The position numbers and the translations under genes were made by a program. Shown one piece after another: positions 44,281-55,178 of a stretch of DNA of 64,000 nucleotides. Below the pieces are notes generated by a model that saw only the letters and a program-made list of their open reading frames with translations, was not told where the DNA came from and made no database searches. Source of the stretch: Euglena gracilis (Eukaryota; Euglenida; Euglenophyceae; Euglenales); NCBI GenBank assembly GCA_039621445.1, contig CP154956.1, forward strand, positions 37,660,553 to 37,724,552. The letters are read 5' to 3'. How positions within the stretch are numbered: the first letter of the stretch is position 1; every line of letters begins with the position of its first letter.

Positions 44281-46439
44281 TTTCATTGTGACATGGGGAA
44301 ACTTCCCCAGGTGATGGACCGAAATTTCCAAACTGAACATCCCCTGCAAGAAATGAAAGCATTGAAAATTTCTGTGTATGGGTGAATGTGCACTTTCCCA
44401 TATTTAGAAAGGAAACCGTTTGGCATCTTTGTGGGCATGGTCGGTACAAGTTTTGGTGCAGGAAAACCGGTGCGACCCGGTCCAAACACATGGCTTGCAT
44501 TTCAGCGCATGAAAAACCATGCGCAGTGTACCTTGATTGATTGCTTCCATTTTTGTCGTCATTGGCTCCAAAGCTGTGCAAAAAAAGTCAGGTGAATTGG
44601 GACGTGCTCATGTGGTCACAATTTATGTTGTTTTGCACATGCACACCATTTCAGCTTGTTTATTGTTACTTTTTGTCGAAATGCAGTTTTTTTGCAGTTG
44701 TTTTTTGCAATTTTTTTGCAGTGCAGTTTTTGACCGGCCCGTGTGTCTCCCCCCCTGGGGGGGGGGCTGGCAGGGTTGGATGGGAAGCCTTGAGGGGGGG
44801 GGGGGTCGCAGGGGTGTAGTTTTATTTTTTTCTCGGGGGGGGGGGGCGAGATCCTCGACAAGACTAAATATATCCATTTCTTCCCTCGCCGCCCTTCGGG
44901 CGACGAAACAGTAGTGCTATTTTTGAAAGATGGCATTGAATGTAACAAAAACAATGTGGCAATTTTTGACATTATGTCACTGATCCATCACAACTTGGAA
45001 GTTTTCAAGCTGCCCGAAGGGCGGCTAAACGGCAGCGCTTTTTTGAAAGATGGCGTTGAATGTAACAAAAAAGCGGCCATTTTTACATTATGCCACCAAT
45101 CCATCACAATTTGGAAATGGCGCCCAACAAGCGGCAAGAGACGGTGAGGCCGTTTTGTGTTTTAGGATTTGGGTCTTAGGATTTGCGTGGAACAAAAAAA
45201 TATATTGCCGCCCGAAGGGCGGCTGAGGGCCATGCCCCCCCCCCGATAGGGCATTGGGGGGGGGGGGACACTATCGGGGGGGGGGGGTATTTGGGGGGGG
45301 GGGTGGGGGGGGGGGGGCTATCGGGGGGGGGGGGACACTATCGGGGGGGGGGGGGGCATGTAATAAATAAAAAAAAAACAAAACTTGTCAAAAATTGTGG
45401 GGAAGGAGCTTGGGAAGCGAATCAAGATGCACTTTCCTGTTTTCGCCCCTCCGACGCATGAGTCGGACGTCTGTTGGCCCGTGGCGAGATGTAGATGTCC
45501 ACACCGTTCAATGAAAAGAGTTCTCGGTGTGAGAAATTGAAAAACACAAACGTTGATGTTGATTCAAACAAAAAAAAAACGGGGGGGCCGCCCCCCCCGA
45601 CCCCCCCCCCCCCCCCTACCTCGAAACGGGGGGGGGGGGGGGGGGAAAAAAATTTGATGGGGCAAGGCGGGAAATCGGTCGAATCGGTCTCTGATTTGAA
45701 ATCGATCCAAATTTTTGAATCGATCCAAAAAATTTCAAAAAAACTTGTCAAAAAAATTTTTTTGAAAGAAAAAAAAATCAATCAGATGCATGTTTTTTCC
45801 TGTTGCTGGATTCGCCCCCTCCACGCATGACCACCTTTCCGCCCAAAGGGGGGGGGGTAGCGATGTCCATCAGCAAAACCCCAAAATTCAATGAAAAGTT
45901 GAGTTCTCGGTGGAGTTGAAAAAACACAAACAATTTGATGAATCACACACTTTCAAAAAAATTTCTTCCCAAAAGGGGGGCCGCCCCCCCGACCCCCCAC
46001 TTCTACACCTATGGTGGGTCGGACCCCCCCTCCTACCTCGAAACGGCGTTTTTGATTTCATGGACGGGCAAGGGCCGGAAATCGGGTCGAAATCGGTCAA
46101 AAATCCCTGATCAATCGATCCAAATGCTCAACCCCCAAAAAATGTTCAAAAATTTTCAAAAACATTTTTTGAAATTTTTTGAACAGGGGAAAAACCCCAC
46201 CAACCGGGCAATATGTCCAAAAGTCAGCAAAAGGGGTGTTTTTGCTCATTTTCCAGCGCGCAGCGGTATTGAGGTAGGTGGTAGTGGGGGGGTCCCGACC
46301 ATACCACCTTACCCCCCAGGGGGGGGGTGGTCGGGACGCCCCCCCCTACCACCTACCTCAATACCGAAGGGCTTCCCATCCATCCCTGGGGGCTGGAGAC
46401 CAGTTGGCCAAACCACCAATTCTGATCCAAACCTAACCC

Positions 46440-46640
46440 TGCAAAACAAGAGATGATGAGTTTACTACAAAAAGGGGGGGGCGGACGCCGGTTCTGTCCA
46501 AAACCCGGCGTTCCGGACGCCGGGTTTTGGACAGAACCGGCGTCCGACCCCCCTTGTTTGAACCGGCGTTTTAGAGACACCGGGTTCAGGACAGAACCGG
46601 CGTCCCCAACCAGCCAAAGGACACTCCCAGGACCAATCTC
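46440..46640. repeat. GACGCCGGTTCTGTCC palindrome block
   Basis: A near-perfect hairpin, GGACGCCGGTTCTGTCCAAA against its reverse complement around 46505, followed by a second arm pair. Relatives are at 48250-48300, 57640-57740 and 63680-63790. Confidence 0.8.
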
Positions 46641-46777
46641 CGACCACTGATCTGCAATGCAACGCCACTTTGCATTTCACCAAATTCCGGCAATCGCGAG
46701 GGTATTTCTGGCTGTGTCAATCGTCCAGGTACAAAGTCACCCCTCAATCGAAAGCTCAGATTCAGATTCTGGCTGAT

Positions 46778-46913
46778 CCGACGATCACGAGCGTATCTCG
46801 GGCTGCGTGCAACGTTTGGGTACCAAGTTACCCCTCGATCGAAAGCCCTTTTCAACAGACGACAAGCGGTGCTCATCAGATCTTTCCACGCCGCACGGTA
46901 CTCTATTTCGAAA
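46778..46913 (-). repeat. AWKNLITTAGRLLKRAF repeat, copy 1
   Basis: Read on the - strand it encodes AAWKDLMSTACRLLKRAFDR and then GVTWYPNVARSPRYARDRR. The same sequence recurs on the + strand at 53916-54050, 54925-55040 and 57838-58010, with shorter pieces at 58135-58220 and 63955-64000. No known protein is recognised. Confidence 0.6.
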
Positions 46914-46984
46914 TCTGGGCCAATTTCACCAAATTTGGACATCCACTCCACTGGTCCCCAAATGGCAAAATTCATTGTCCTAGA

Positions 46985-48157
46985 TGGTTAAAACCTATTA
47001 TCTGGGCCCGACGCCTGTCTTGAAATTCTACTGACATTAACGGATTTCAGCCTGAAATTGTTTATGTCAGTCGATTTCCATTCAGGCGCCCGTTAATGTC
47101 GGTCGATTTCCATTCAGGCGCCCGTTAATGTCGGTCCGTTTCCATTCTTGCTGGTCAGATTGGGAATTTTAGTGACTTTTTGGACATTTTGGATTTCCCT
47201 TTTTTTTGACATTTTTGGTCCTATGGGGTTGTGGAGGCGTTATGGACCAGACAAAAACCAAATTTTGTGGTCAGGTGATCACAGCTGGCTGAACTTTGGA
47301 TGGAACAGACGGAAGGACGGAACTTAAGATTATCATTTTCTGGAACTTCAGAAAAAGCATTCAGCAAATGTGCCCTGAACCAGTTGTCATCACTGGTCAT
47401 CTGAAAGAAAAGCCTTCAGGTGAGGAGTGATTTGGCAATGTTAAACCTATTTTCTCGATGCCTGTATTGCAATTCTATTCTATTGCAAGGCTGTGTTCCT
47501 AGCAATTCTATTGCATGGCTTTGGTCAAAATCTGTGTTTCTAAAAAAAATGCAGACTCTGACCTGAGTCTGCGTTTCGAAACGCAGAAACAGACTGCGTT
47601 TAAGACACAGTTCTTGATACAGAGATTGTTTCTTTCAAAATGGAAGAAAAAAGCATTCCGAAAAAAAAGAACAAAAGGTTGGTCGACATTAACGGATTTC
47701 AGGCTGAAACTTAAAATGTCCCAAAACGGAACAAAAGGGCATTCAAAAAAAGGAAACAAAAGGTCGGTCGATTTCCAAGACATCGGAAACCCTTTATGTC
47801 AGTCGATTTCCATTCAGGCGCCCGTTTATGTCGGTCGATTTCCATTCAGGCGCCTGTTTATGTCAGTCGATTTCCATTCAGGCGCCCGTTTATGTCAGTC
47901 GATTTCCATTCAGGCGCCGTTTATGTCGGTCGATTTCCATTCAGGCGCCCGTTAATGGGCCAAAAACCCCTTTTTTGACCATATCTCCGTCCAGGCGGTT
48001 CGGTCGAATGAATATCAAGACAGGCGTCGGGCCCAGACAAAATAGGTTTTAGAAAAATCGACCGACACTAACAGATTCAGCAGGGGCGCCGGGCGGCTCG
48101 CTTCGCTCGCTCGCGCCCGGCGCCCCTGCTGAATCTTTAGTGTCGGTCGATTTTTGT
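46985..48157. repeat. Segmental duplication, copy 1 (direct)
   Basis: Opens with CCTATTATCTGGGCCCGACG, has TGGACATTTTGGATTTCC, GGATGGAACAGACGGAAGGA and 32-bp tandem units TTTATGTCAGTCGATTTCCA plus TTCAGGCGCCCG (47040-47160, 47790-47960). It closes in a long hairpin at about 48054-48157. Copy 2 is at about 51315-52702 in the same orientation. Confidence 0.8.
48054..48157. repeat. Long hairpin closing duplication copy 1
   Basis: Arms AAAATCGACCGACACTAACA and inverted TTAGTGTCGGTCGATTTT enclose CAGGGGCGCCGGGCG, a GCTCGCTTCGCTCGCTCG loop region, and CGCCCGGCGCCCCTG. The same hairpin is at 52602-52702. Confidence 0.85.
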
Positions 48158-49309
48158 ATAAAAAACAGTCATACCAGGACCTTAAGGCCACTTTCGGGCA
48201 CTTTTGGTGCCCGAAAGTGCACTTTTGGTGACATTTTTAGGAATGAAAATCGGACGCCGGGTTTTGGACAAAAACCGGCGTTCCTAACGCCAGGTTTTAG
48301 GACAGTGACACATAAGCCATGCAGGGTGCCAGGTACCCCGGAGACGCGCCCAACTGGCACTGCGGCCAGGGCCGATGGGCGGTGAGGGAAGGAGTCCGAC
48401 CATCCCCCCACATCCTGGCACCTTCGTTCATTTCAAAATTTTGACCGAAATTGCACGTCCTCTGAATATTAACTCTCCTTCCGTTGTGATCCCATTCTTT
48501 GGAATGCCGGTTCTGCCCAAAGAAAAAGTTGTGAAAAATAACCAAAAAAAAAACAAAAAGAATGGCAAAAACATTCGTCGAAGTTTGAGTGCTTGAGGAA
48601 TGTCATGGAACGGAAATTGGTTGTTTGTGGCAACAGATTGAAAAAAAAATCACATTTTCGGAGATTTTGGACCTTGATATGGTTCTTGAAGCATGATGAA
48701 ACAGAGACTTTTTTGGTCGAATCGACGCCCCGCCAGGAGACTGTTGCCTGACTACATTCATGAAGGCGTTTACCCGTGGGCAAGTCATTAAGGCGTTTAC
48801 CCGCGGGCAAGGCGTTTACGCGTAGCAACCTTGCTTTGCACACAGAAAAAGATTTTGCTGTTGGCCGGGGGGGTGTTGGCTGACTAAGTTCATCACGTAA
48901 GCTGTGGGCAATGGCATGGGCAACGGCATTTACCCCTCACAACGGCATGACCAATCCAACTGTGCACAAAAAATCAACCAATTTTGCACAGATAAAAATT
49001 GTGCGGGTCCTCGACCCCCCCAATTGTGCCCCCCCCCCCAATCGGCCAATTGGGGGTCTGAAGGAGCCCGGACATTTCCCAAATACTGGGGGGGGTGAGG
49101 GTACTTGCCAAAACCCACAAATTCGGCAATACTTTTACCAGGAGGGTTGGAAGAATAAAATTTAAGACAGGTGTGCAGGGCAAGACGAAATAGGTACCAT
49201 GATGAAATAGGTACATGATTCACGCCAGGGGAGAAAAATGGACCGAAAAAAAGGTGCCCTGATGGAAAACGTGCCTTACCACCGATGGGCCCCGAGCGGA
49301 TTTCTGGTG

Positions 49310-49410
49310 GTGGTCGCTGTGGTGGTCGGCCCAACCATGGTCGGGCCGACCATGGTTGGCCCGACCTTAACCACCTGTGGTGGTCGGCCTGACCTGGTCG
49401 GCCCGACCAC
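49310..49410. repeat. GGTCGGCCCGACC palindrome cluster
   Basis: Repeated GGTCGGGCCGACCATGGTCG units plus a TGGTGGTCGG cap. Same class at 53766-53830, 56785-56905 and 59825-59935. Each lies beside TTTTGCACAACCCC or GGGGGGTAATGCGG-type G/C-run sequence. Confidence 0.75.
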
Positions 49411-50445
49411 CATTTTTTTGCACAACCCCCCCTCCCCCTTTCTGGAGATTTAAGCCCCCCCCCTGAAAAAAAAATTTGTTCAAATCACCCCAACACCAGT
49501 CAAAACCCACCCACCCAAATGGCTCCAGAACCCCCCAATCGGGGGTGAATATGCAAAAACTTGGGGGGATATGCCCATCTTGGGCCACTTTTGGCAAAAG
49601 AACACCTCTCCCCATCGGATTTTCAATATAATGGCAAAATTTTGCACAAAAAGGACTTAGCACTCAAATATGCAAATATGCTGATGGCGTTTTCCTGTGT
49701 CCAAAAAGAATTTATGAGGTTTTTTTGAAGGAGTAGGGTTAGGGTTACGATTCTTATCCAGACAGCAGAACATTTCCCGCTCAACGTTGTTAGATTGGTG
49801 TCTACAAGGTACCCAGCGAACCCAAAGAGCCGCCCAACTAGGATTAAAAGCATGGGGGGACCCGAGCGAGGCGCCGAAGGCGCCGAGCGAGGGTCCCCTC
49901 ATGCAAGCACCTATAGTTGACACCCCGGTTTTTGCCATTTTCGGCCATTTTCGGCCATTTTCGGCCATTTTCGGCCATTTTCGGCCATTTTTTCCTATAG
50001 GTGGGGGGGGGGGTAAAATTACCTTAAAATCCTTTCATACCAACAATGCATTTGATCATTCATGCAACGTGAAAGTACAAATCAAGCCACGCCCAAGACA
50101 TCATCCCCCCCATCCAACTTTCAACATGATTTCCATCCGAATGTTGAGCAACAAATCAAGCCAACGCATCCAAAGAGGTCCGTTTGGAATGGGTGCTCAG
50201 GGATCAAAAAAAATCGGTTGCAATATCGTGAAAAATCTAAATGGCACAAATCCATCACTTCAAAGAAGCCTTGATGTTAAATTTCATCTGTCATGATGAG
50301 ATGATCATCCGTCTGGATGTGGCGAAGTTGGGAGAAAATGCGCTCGGCTTGAGCTCAGAGCAAAAGCAAGCAAACATGTGATCAGCACATAATGTTGAAA
50401 TATTATATGTTGACATCAAATGCGCTCACCCAATTGCCCAATTTC

Positions 50446-50500
50446 TGCAGCATATGCATCTTGTCCAGCATCTGCATCTTGTTCAGTATCTGCATCCATT
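50446..50500 (-). repeat. 18-bp minisatellite, downstream copy
   Basis: About three units of CAGATACTGAACAAGATG type (- strand). In frame this would encode a DADTEQDADAGQDAYA-like repeat. A second cluster of the same unit lies at 51110-51195, so the two flank the putative exon at 50697-51105. Confidence 0.6.
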
Positions 50501-50696
50501 TTTTCTGTTAAAGAGGACCGTGGGGAATGGGAGGGCAGGGAGGAGGGGAGGAGAGGGAGGGCACCTGGCCTGGTTTGGGGAGAGGCTCCGCACAGGATGC
50601 TCGCCCACCTGCAACCGGCCGGGCCTGCGGGGCTCGGATACCAGCCCAAATGAGCCGGGGTTCGGGACACCTGTTGCTCCGCGCGGCATGGGTCAG

Positions 50697-51105
50697 ATGG
50701 TCAGCCGCAAGCCGTCGAGCTGCTCCTGAATGATGTGTAGAGCGTCGAGCAGCGTGTGTAGGGAGGGGGAAGGGAGAGGAGGGGCAGAGGCATCGGGAGA
50801 AACAGAGAGGGTGCGCTGCGCACTCCCAGTGCAGGAGAATCTAATGGGTTTCATGGTTTCGGGCTTCGGGTCCTTGGTCTTCTTGGGGTGGGGGTACCGA
50901 GCAAGGGGCGGTGGGGGCCCCAGAGAGCTGTGGGGGTGGTTGCCAGTCCAGGGGCAGGGAATGTGGGCCCAGGAGTGGGAGTGGGACCGGGAAGGGGACA
51001 GGGAACGTAGCGGACGTAAATGGGAACGATGCAGCGTGCTGTGCTGCTCCTGGGTGTGGACCTCCTCCTCCTGGTCCTCAACGATGCGGGCTCCGACAGG
51101 TGGTA
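50697..51105 (-). CDS. Unrecognised protein, C-terminal exon (partial)
   Basis: The only convincing coding-like stretch in the right arm outside mobile elements. On the - strand one frame stays open for about 135 codons with a protein-like composition. It begins near PPVGARIVEDQEEEVHTQEQ, continues with a His/Ser/Arg/Pro-rich linker, then PKKTKDPKPETMKPIRF and SVSPDASAPPLPSPS, and ends with an amphipathic helix HTLLDALHIIQEQLDGLRLT and TGA (50697-50699). G+C is far above the surroundings, as in the exons of the left arm. The 5' side enters an 18-bp minisatellite (51110-51195), and no start codon is convincing; an upstream exon may lie beyond it. No domain is recognised. Confidence 0.4.
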
Positions 51106-51109
51106 ATCC

Positions 51110-51195
51110 ATTGCATCTTGTCCAGTATCTGCAAGCATTGCACCTTGTCCAGTATCTCCATTCAATTCATCTTGTCCAATATTTGTGTCTTGCCT
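51110..51195 (-). repeat. 18-bp minisatellite, upstream copy
   Basis: About four degenerate units of GCAGATACTGGACAAGAT on the - strand, in frame as DTGQDA-like hexapeptides. It abuts the putative exon at 50697-51105. Confidence 0.65.
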
Positions 51196-51314
51196 AATGT
51201 CTTCATCCATTGGCTCCCAACCTAGCAAAATGACCACAAAACCCCCCCAAAAATGACCACAAAAAGCCCAGAATTGTCCACAAAAAGCCCCAAAAGCACC
51301 CAAAATGACCTAAA

Positions 51315-52702
51315 ATGGCTTAAACCCTATTATCTGGGCCCGACGCCTGTCTTGAAATTCTACTGACATTAAACGATTTCAGGCTGAAATTGTTTATGTC
51401 GGTCGATTTCCATTCAGGCGCCCGTTTATGAAAGTCGATTTCAATCAGGCGCCCGTTTATGAAAGTCGATTTCCATTCAGGCGCCCGTTTATGACAGTCG
51501 ATTTCCATTCAGGCGCCCGTTTATTGAAAGTCGATTTCCATTCCATTGAAATCTGTTGCTAGTCAGATTGGGAATTTTTAGTGATTTTTTGGACATTTTG
51601 TATTTCCATTTTTTTTTGACATGTTTGGTCCTATGGGGTTGTGGAGGAGTTATGGATCAGACAAAAACCAAATTTTGTGGCCAGGTGATCACAGCTGGCT
51701 GAACTTTGGATGGAACAGACGGAAGGACGGTACTTGTCATGTCAACCCTATTTTCTGGGCTCGACGCCTGTATTGCAATTATATTGACATCATCGGATTT
51801 CGGGCCAAGGCTGTGTTCATAGCAAAAGGCTGTGTTCATGGCTTTGGTCAAAATCTGTGTTTGTAATAAAACGCAGACTCTGGCCTGAGTCTCTGTTTCG
51901 AAACGCTGAGTCTGTTATTCGGCCTGAGTCTGCGTTTCGAAACGCAGACTCAGGTCAGAGTCTGCGTTTAAGAAGCAGTTCTTGATATAGAGATTGAAAA
52001 AAAGAAAAAAACATTCCGAAAAAAAGAGACAAAATGTTGGTCGACATTAACAGGTTTCAGGCTGAAACCGTGTTTGGGCCGATTTCGAGACTTTAAAAGT
52101 CTTAAATCTTCGCCCAAAACACGGTTTCAAACAAGAACAGTGTTTTGGGCCAAGGTTTTAGGGGGGCCCAGGGGCGACCACGGCGCCTTCGGCGCCGCGG
52201 TCCCCGCCCCTGGGCTCCCCCTAACTCTTGGCCCAAACACAGTTCTTGACACAGAAACTGAAAATGTCCCAAAACGGAACAAAAAGGCATTTAAAAAAGG
52301 AAACAAAAGGTTGGTCGATTTCCAAGACATTGGAAACCGTTTATGTCAGTCGATTTCCATTCAGACGCCCGTTTATGACAGTCGATTTCCATTCAGGCGC
52401 CCGTTTATGAAAGTCGATTTCCAATCAGGCGCCCGTTTATGAAAGTCGATTTCCATTCAGGCGCCGTTTATGTCAGTCGATTTCCATTCAGGCGCCCGTT
52501 AATGGGCCAAAAACCACTTTTTTGACCATATTTCCATCCAGGCGGTTCGGTCGAATGAATATCAAGACAGGCGTCGGGCCCAGACAAAATAGGTTTTAGA
52601 AAAATCGACCGACACTAACAGATTCAGCAGGGGCGCCGGGCGGCTCGCTTCGCTCGCTCGCGCCCGGCGCCCCTGCTGAATCTATTAGCGCCGGTCGATT
52701 TT
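51315..52702. repeat. Segmental duplication, copy 2 (direct)
   Basis: Same order of landmarks as copy 1, with the 32-bp units at 51390-51540 and 52335-52500. It has an extra insert (about 52055-52250) containing a GGCGCCTTCGGCGCC hairpin. ORFs reading SVDFHSGARL are translations of the 32-bp repeat. Confidence 0.8.
52602..52702. repeat. Long hairpin closing duplication copy 2
   Basis: Identical inner stem and loop to 48054-48157. The 3' arm has diverged slightly (TTAGCGCCGGTCGATTTT). Confidence 0.85.
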
Positions 52703-52971
52703 TGTATAGAAATAACAAAAAATTGCCCAAAAAACGCAAACAATGTCCACAAAAAAAGTGAAAAATAACCCAAATCGCCAAAATGGCGCAAAATGGCCGG
52801 AAACGTCATAAAATGAGCTCATATTGACCCAAATTAGCACAATACTTGCCAAATCAGTGCAAAATACCCCAAAATCAGCAAAAATTGATCCAAAAATGGC
52901 CAAAATGGGCGTAATTTGTGGAGAAATTATCCCAAAAATGGTTTTATTCTTCAAAAAATACAAAAAAAAAT

Positions 52972-53322
52972 GCCAGCATTGCCCTTGTCACCAAAATTTT
53001 CTGAAATGTCATCAAATCTTTCAGCTTTGGCCCAAATAACCCTGTAGGAGGTGGTTCTTTGAGCAGCATGTGTTGCAGTGCCAGGCATGATGGCAGGAGA
53101 ACAGAGGCTGCACAGAAATCGCCCCTCAGGTGTCGGGCAAAGCTGTTGGGCAAAAAAAAACTCGAAAAATTTTGCGATGATTTTTTCTCATTTTCGGCCA
53201 TTTTCGGCCATTTTCGGCCATTTTCGGGACCCCCACCTATAGAGCCCAAAATTTCATTTTCGGCCATTTTCGGCCATTTTCGGCCATTTTCGGCCATTTT
53301 GACTGTAGGTGCTTGCCCTCGT
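52972..53322 (-). repeat. Dispersed repeat, copy 2
   Basis: Inverted copy of 15868-16212. The TTTTCGGCCA decamer block is expanded here to about nine units. The shared end GCAAGCACCTA also appears at about 49905 beside another decamer array (49927-49992), so a third fragment exists. Confidence 0.75.
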
Positions 53323-53446
53323 GTGTATTAACCCTAGTTGGGCGGCTCTTTGGGGTAGCTGGCACCTTGTAGGGCCCAATTTATCACGTTTCTGAACAGC
53401 CGGCTGTAGTCCTCAAAATTGAAATTTTTCTAAGCCGGTCAATGAA

Positions 53447-53560
53447 GGAGTAGGGTTAGGGTCAGGGTTAGGGTTAGGGTTCGGATCAGGGTTAGGTACA
53501 GCGTTAGGGTTAGGTATACAGTTAGGGTCAGGGTTAGGTTTAGGGTTTTGGTATAGGGAT
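53447..53560 (+). repeat. Degenerate TTAGGG array (G-rich strand on +)
   Basis: About 15 units of TTAGGG with variants (GTCAGGG, TTCGGATCAGGG, TTAGGTACAGCG). It points to the right, as a right-hand chromosome end would. Confidence 0.85.
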
Positions 53561-53915
53561 TTTGGGGGCTAGGCAGTCAAGTTCGGGTCCCGTGACCGGA
53601 CCACGACAGGGGGGGTCCCACGGGACCCCCCCCCCCCGGTGCCTGGGCTCCTTTGTTATTTGAGGGGGGTGCGGGGGGTGACCAAGTGACTTACAATAGC
53701 GACTCAGCTCTGTTTTCCCCGAGGGGGGGGGTTAAATCTCCAGAAGGGGGGGGTAGTGCAAAAAAATGGTGGTCGGCCCGACCACCATTGGACGGCCCGA
53801 CCATGGTCGGCCCGACCACCACGACGGCGACCACCAGAAATCCGCACGGAGCCGCACCGATGCCCCAATGGAAAACGTGTCACCCCTCCCCCCATACCTG
53901 TGAGCACTGTGAAGC

Positions 53916-54050
53916 ATGGAAAAATCTGATCACCACCGCTGGCTGTCTGTTGAAAAGAGCTTTCAATCGAGGGGTTACTTGGTACCCTAACGTTGCACGC
54001 AGCCCGAGATATCGTCAGATCGGCCAGAATCTTAGTCCAAATTTGTGGTG
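53916..54050 (+). repeat. AWKNLITTAGRLLKRAF repeat, copy 2
   Basis: Reads AWKNLITTAGCLLKRAFNRG and VTWYPNVARSPRY, then a small deletion removes the ARDR segment. Preceded by a GCATGGAAAAATCTGATCAC start shared with copy 4. Confidence 0.6.
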
Positions 54051-54479
54051 GTTTTGGGTGCTGGTTGGTTAAAAATGCTTAACGAACCATACACAAAGGA
54101 TTTTTGTCTTCGAATCGAGGACCTCTGGCATCCACGGAGGTACAAAAATTGGGCCCCGAGCGAGAAATTGGTGATGGACTTTTTGGTGGTCGCTAGCGAC
54201 TAGTCGCTAGGGTCGCTAGCGACTAGTCGCTAGCGACCATTGGTGGTCGGAGCGACTAGTCGCTCCGACCACCAATTTTAAGTCCACCCCCCCCCTCTAA
54301 AAAAATTTTTAAGCCCCCCCCCTCCAAAAATTTTTCATTCAAATATAAAAGAAAATGACTCAAAACCCACCCAAATGCCTTCCAAAACCCCCATTCGGGG
54401 GTCAATTTGCAAAAATTTTCGTGTAATATCTTCTCTTTGGGCCTGTTCTATGAAACCATAGCATTTACAATAGCCTGGG

Positions 54480-54665
54480 AGCGCGACTCGGCCATCCTTG
54501 CCTTGCACACACAAGACTACATTCATTACGAAGCGCGATTCGGCCATCTTTGCCTTGCACACACAAGGGGATTTTGTTATTTTGGGGGGGGGGGGCGGGG
54601 TCCGGGGGGGGGCGGCAGCCCCCCCCCGGAGGAGGCCGTAGGCCGACTAAGTTCGCGTTTTGAGT
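54480..54665. repeat. GCACACACAAGGGGATTTTG repeat, two partial units
   Basis: Two ATTCGGCCATCTTTGCCTTG-type starts and one full GGAGGCCGTAGGCCGACTAA end. Flanked on both sides by GGTCGCTAGCGACC palindromes. Confidence 0.8.
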
Positions 54666-54924
54666 CATTTTCCTACATATTTGAATGAAAAAATTTTCGG
54701 GGGGGGGGGGCTTAAAAAATTTTTTAGAGGGGGGGGGTGGACTTAAAATTGGTGGTCGGCCCGACCACCAATGGTCGGTAGACTTGGTCGCTAGCGACTA
54801 GTCGCTAGCGACCACCAAAAAGTCCATCACCAATTTCCCGCAATGAGCCCAAAAATTGTGAAATTAGGATTTCCCAGTGAAAGGAAATAAGAGTGCCAAG
54901 CGGCGTGGCTGAATTTGGTGGTCA

Positions 54925-55040
54925 TCACTAGTTGTCTGATGAAAAGGGCTTTCGATCGAGGGGTAAATTTGTACCCGAACAACATTCACAGCCAGAGATA
55001 CGCTCGCGATCGTTCGATCGAATTGGCAAAATGCATTTTC
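54925..55040 (+). repeat. AWKNLITTAGRLLKRAF repeat, copy 3
   Basis: Diverged copy: CTGATGAAAAGGGCTTTCGA, then GGGGTAAATTTGTACCCGAA and GAGATACGCTCGCGATCG. Confidence 0.55.
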
Positions 55041-55069
55041 GGACGATTTCGGACGACAGGTGATTGCCA

Positions 55070-55178
55070 CAGATGCCGTGATGGAAAACGTGCCATTGCC
55101 ACAGATGCCCTAATGGAAAACGTTTTCATGAACACAAATTTCAGGGCAGGCATTTGGCGGGCTGAACACGTTTTTAAC
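55070..55178 (+). repeat. Solo element-B terminus
   Basis: Three GATGCC-NNN-ATGGAAAACG-type units followed by TTCAGGGCAGGCATTTGGCG and GGCTGAACACGTTTTTAA. It equals one end of element B and has no ORF beside it. Confidence 0.7.

Larger units (their letters stand above)
43000..46700. other. Gene-poor repeat region
   Basis: Contains a GGTCGCTAGCGACC palindrome block (43210-43320), blocks of very long G and C runs (43680-43990, 45230-45360, 45580-45650), GCGCAAAGCGCCGGA hairpins and AT-rich sequence. Only a short zinc-finger-like fragment (44088-44280) is worth noting as possible coding DNA. Confidence 0.6.
48160..50690. other. Repeat spacer
   Basis: Includes a GGTCGGCCCGACC palindrome cluster (49310-49410), a TTTTCGGCCA decamer array (49927-49992), a GGCGCCGAAGGCGCC hairpin (about 49869) and a short telomere-like TAGGGTTAGGGTTA (49733-49746). 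No supported gene. Confidence 0.6.

Noticed and set aside
47515-48052. ORFs reading SVDFHSGARL many times
   Set aside because: In-frame reading of a 32-bp tandem unit, seen in three shifted versions, so not a selected protein frame.
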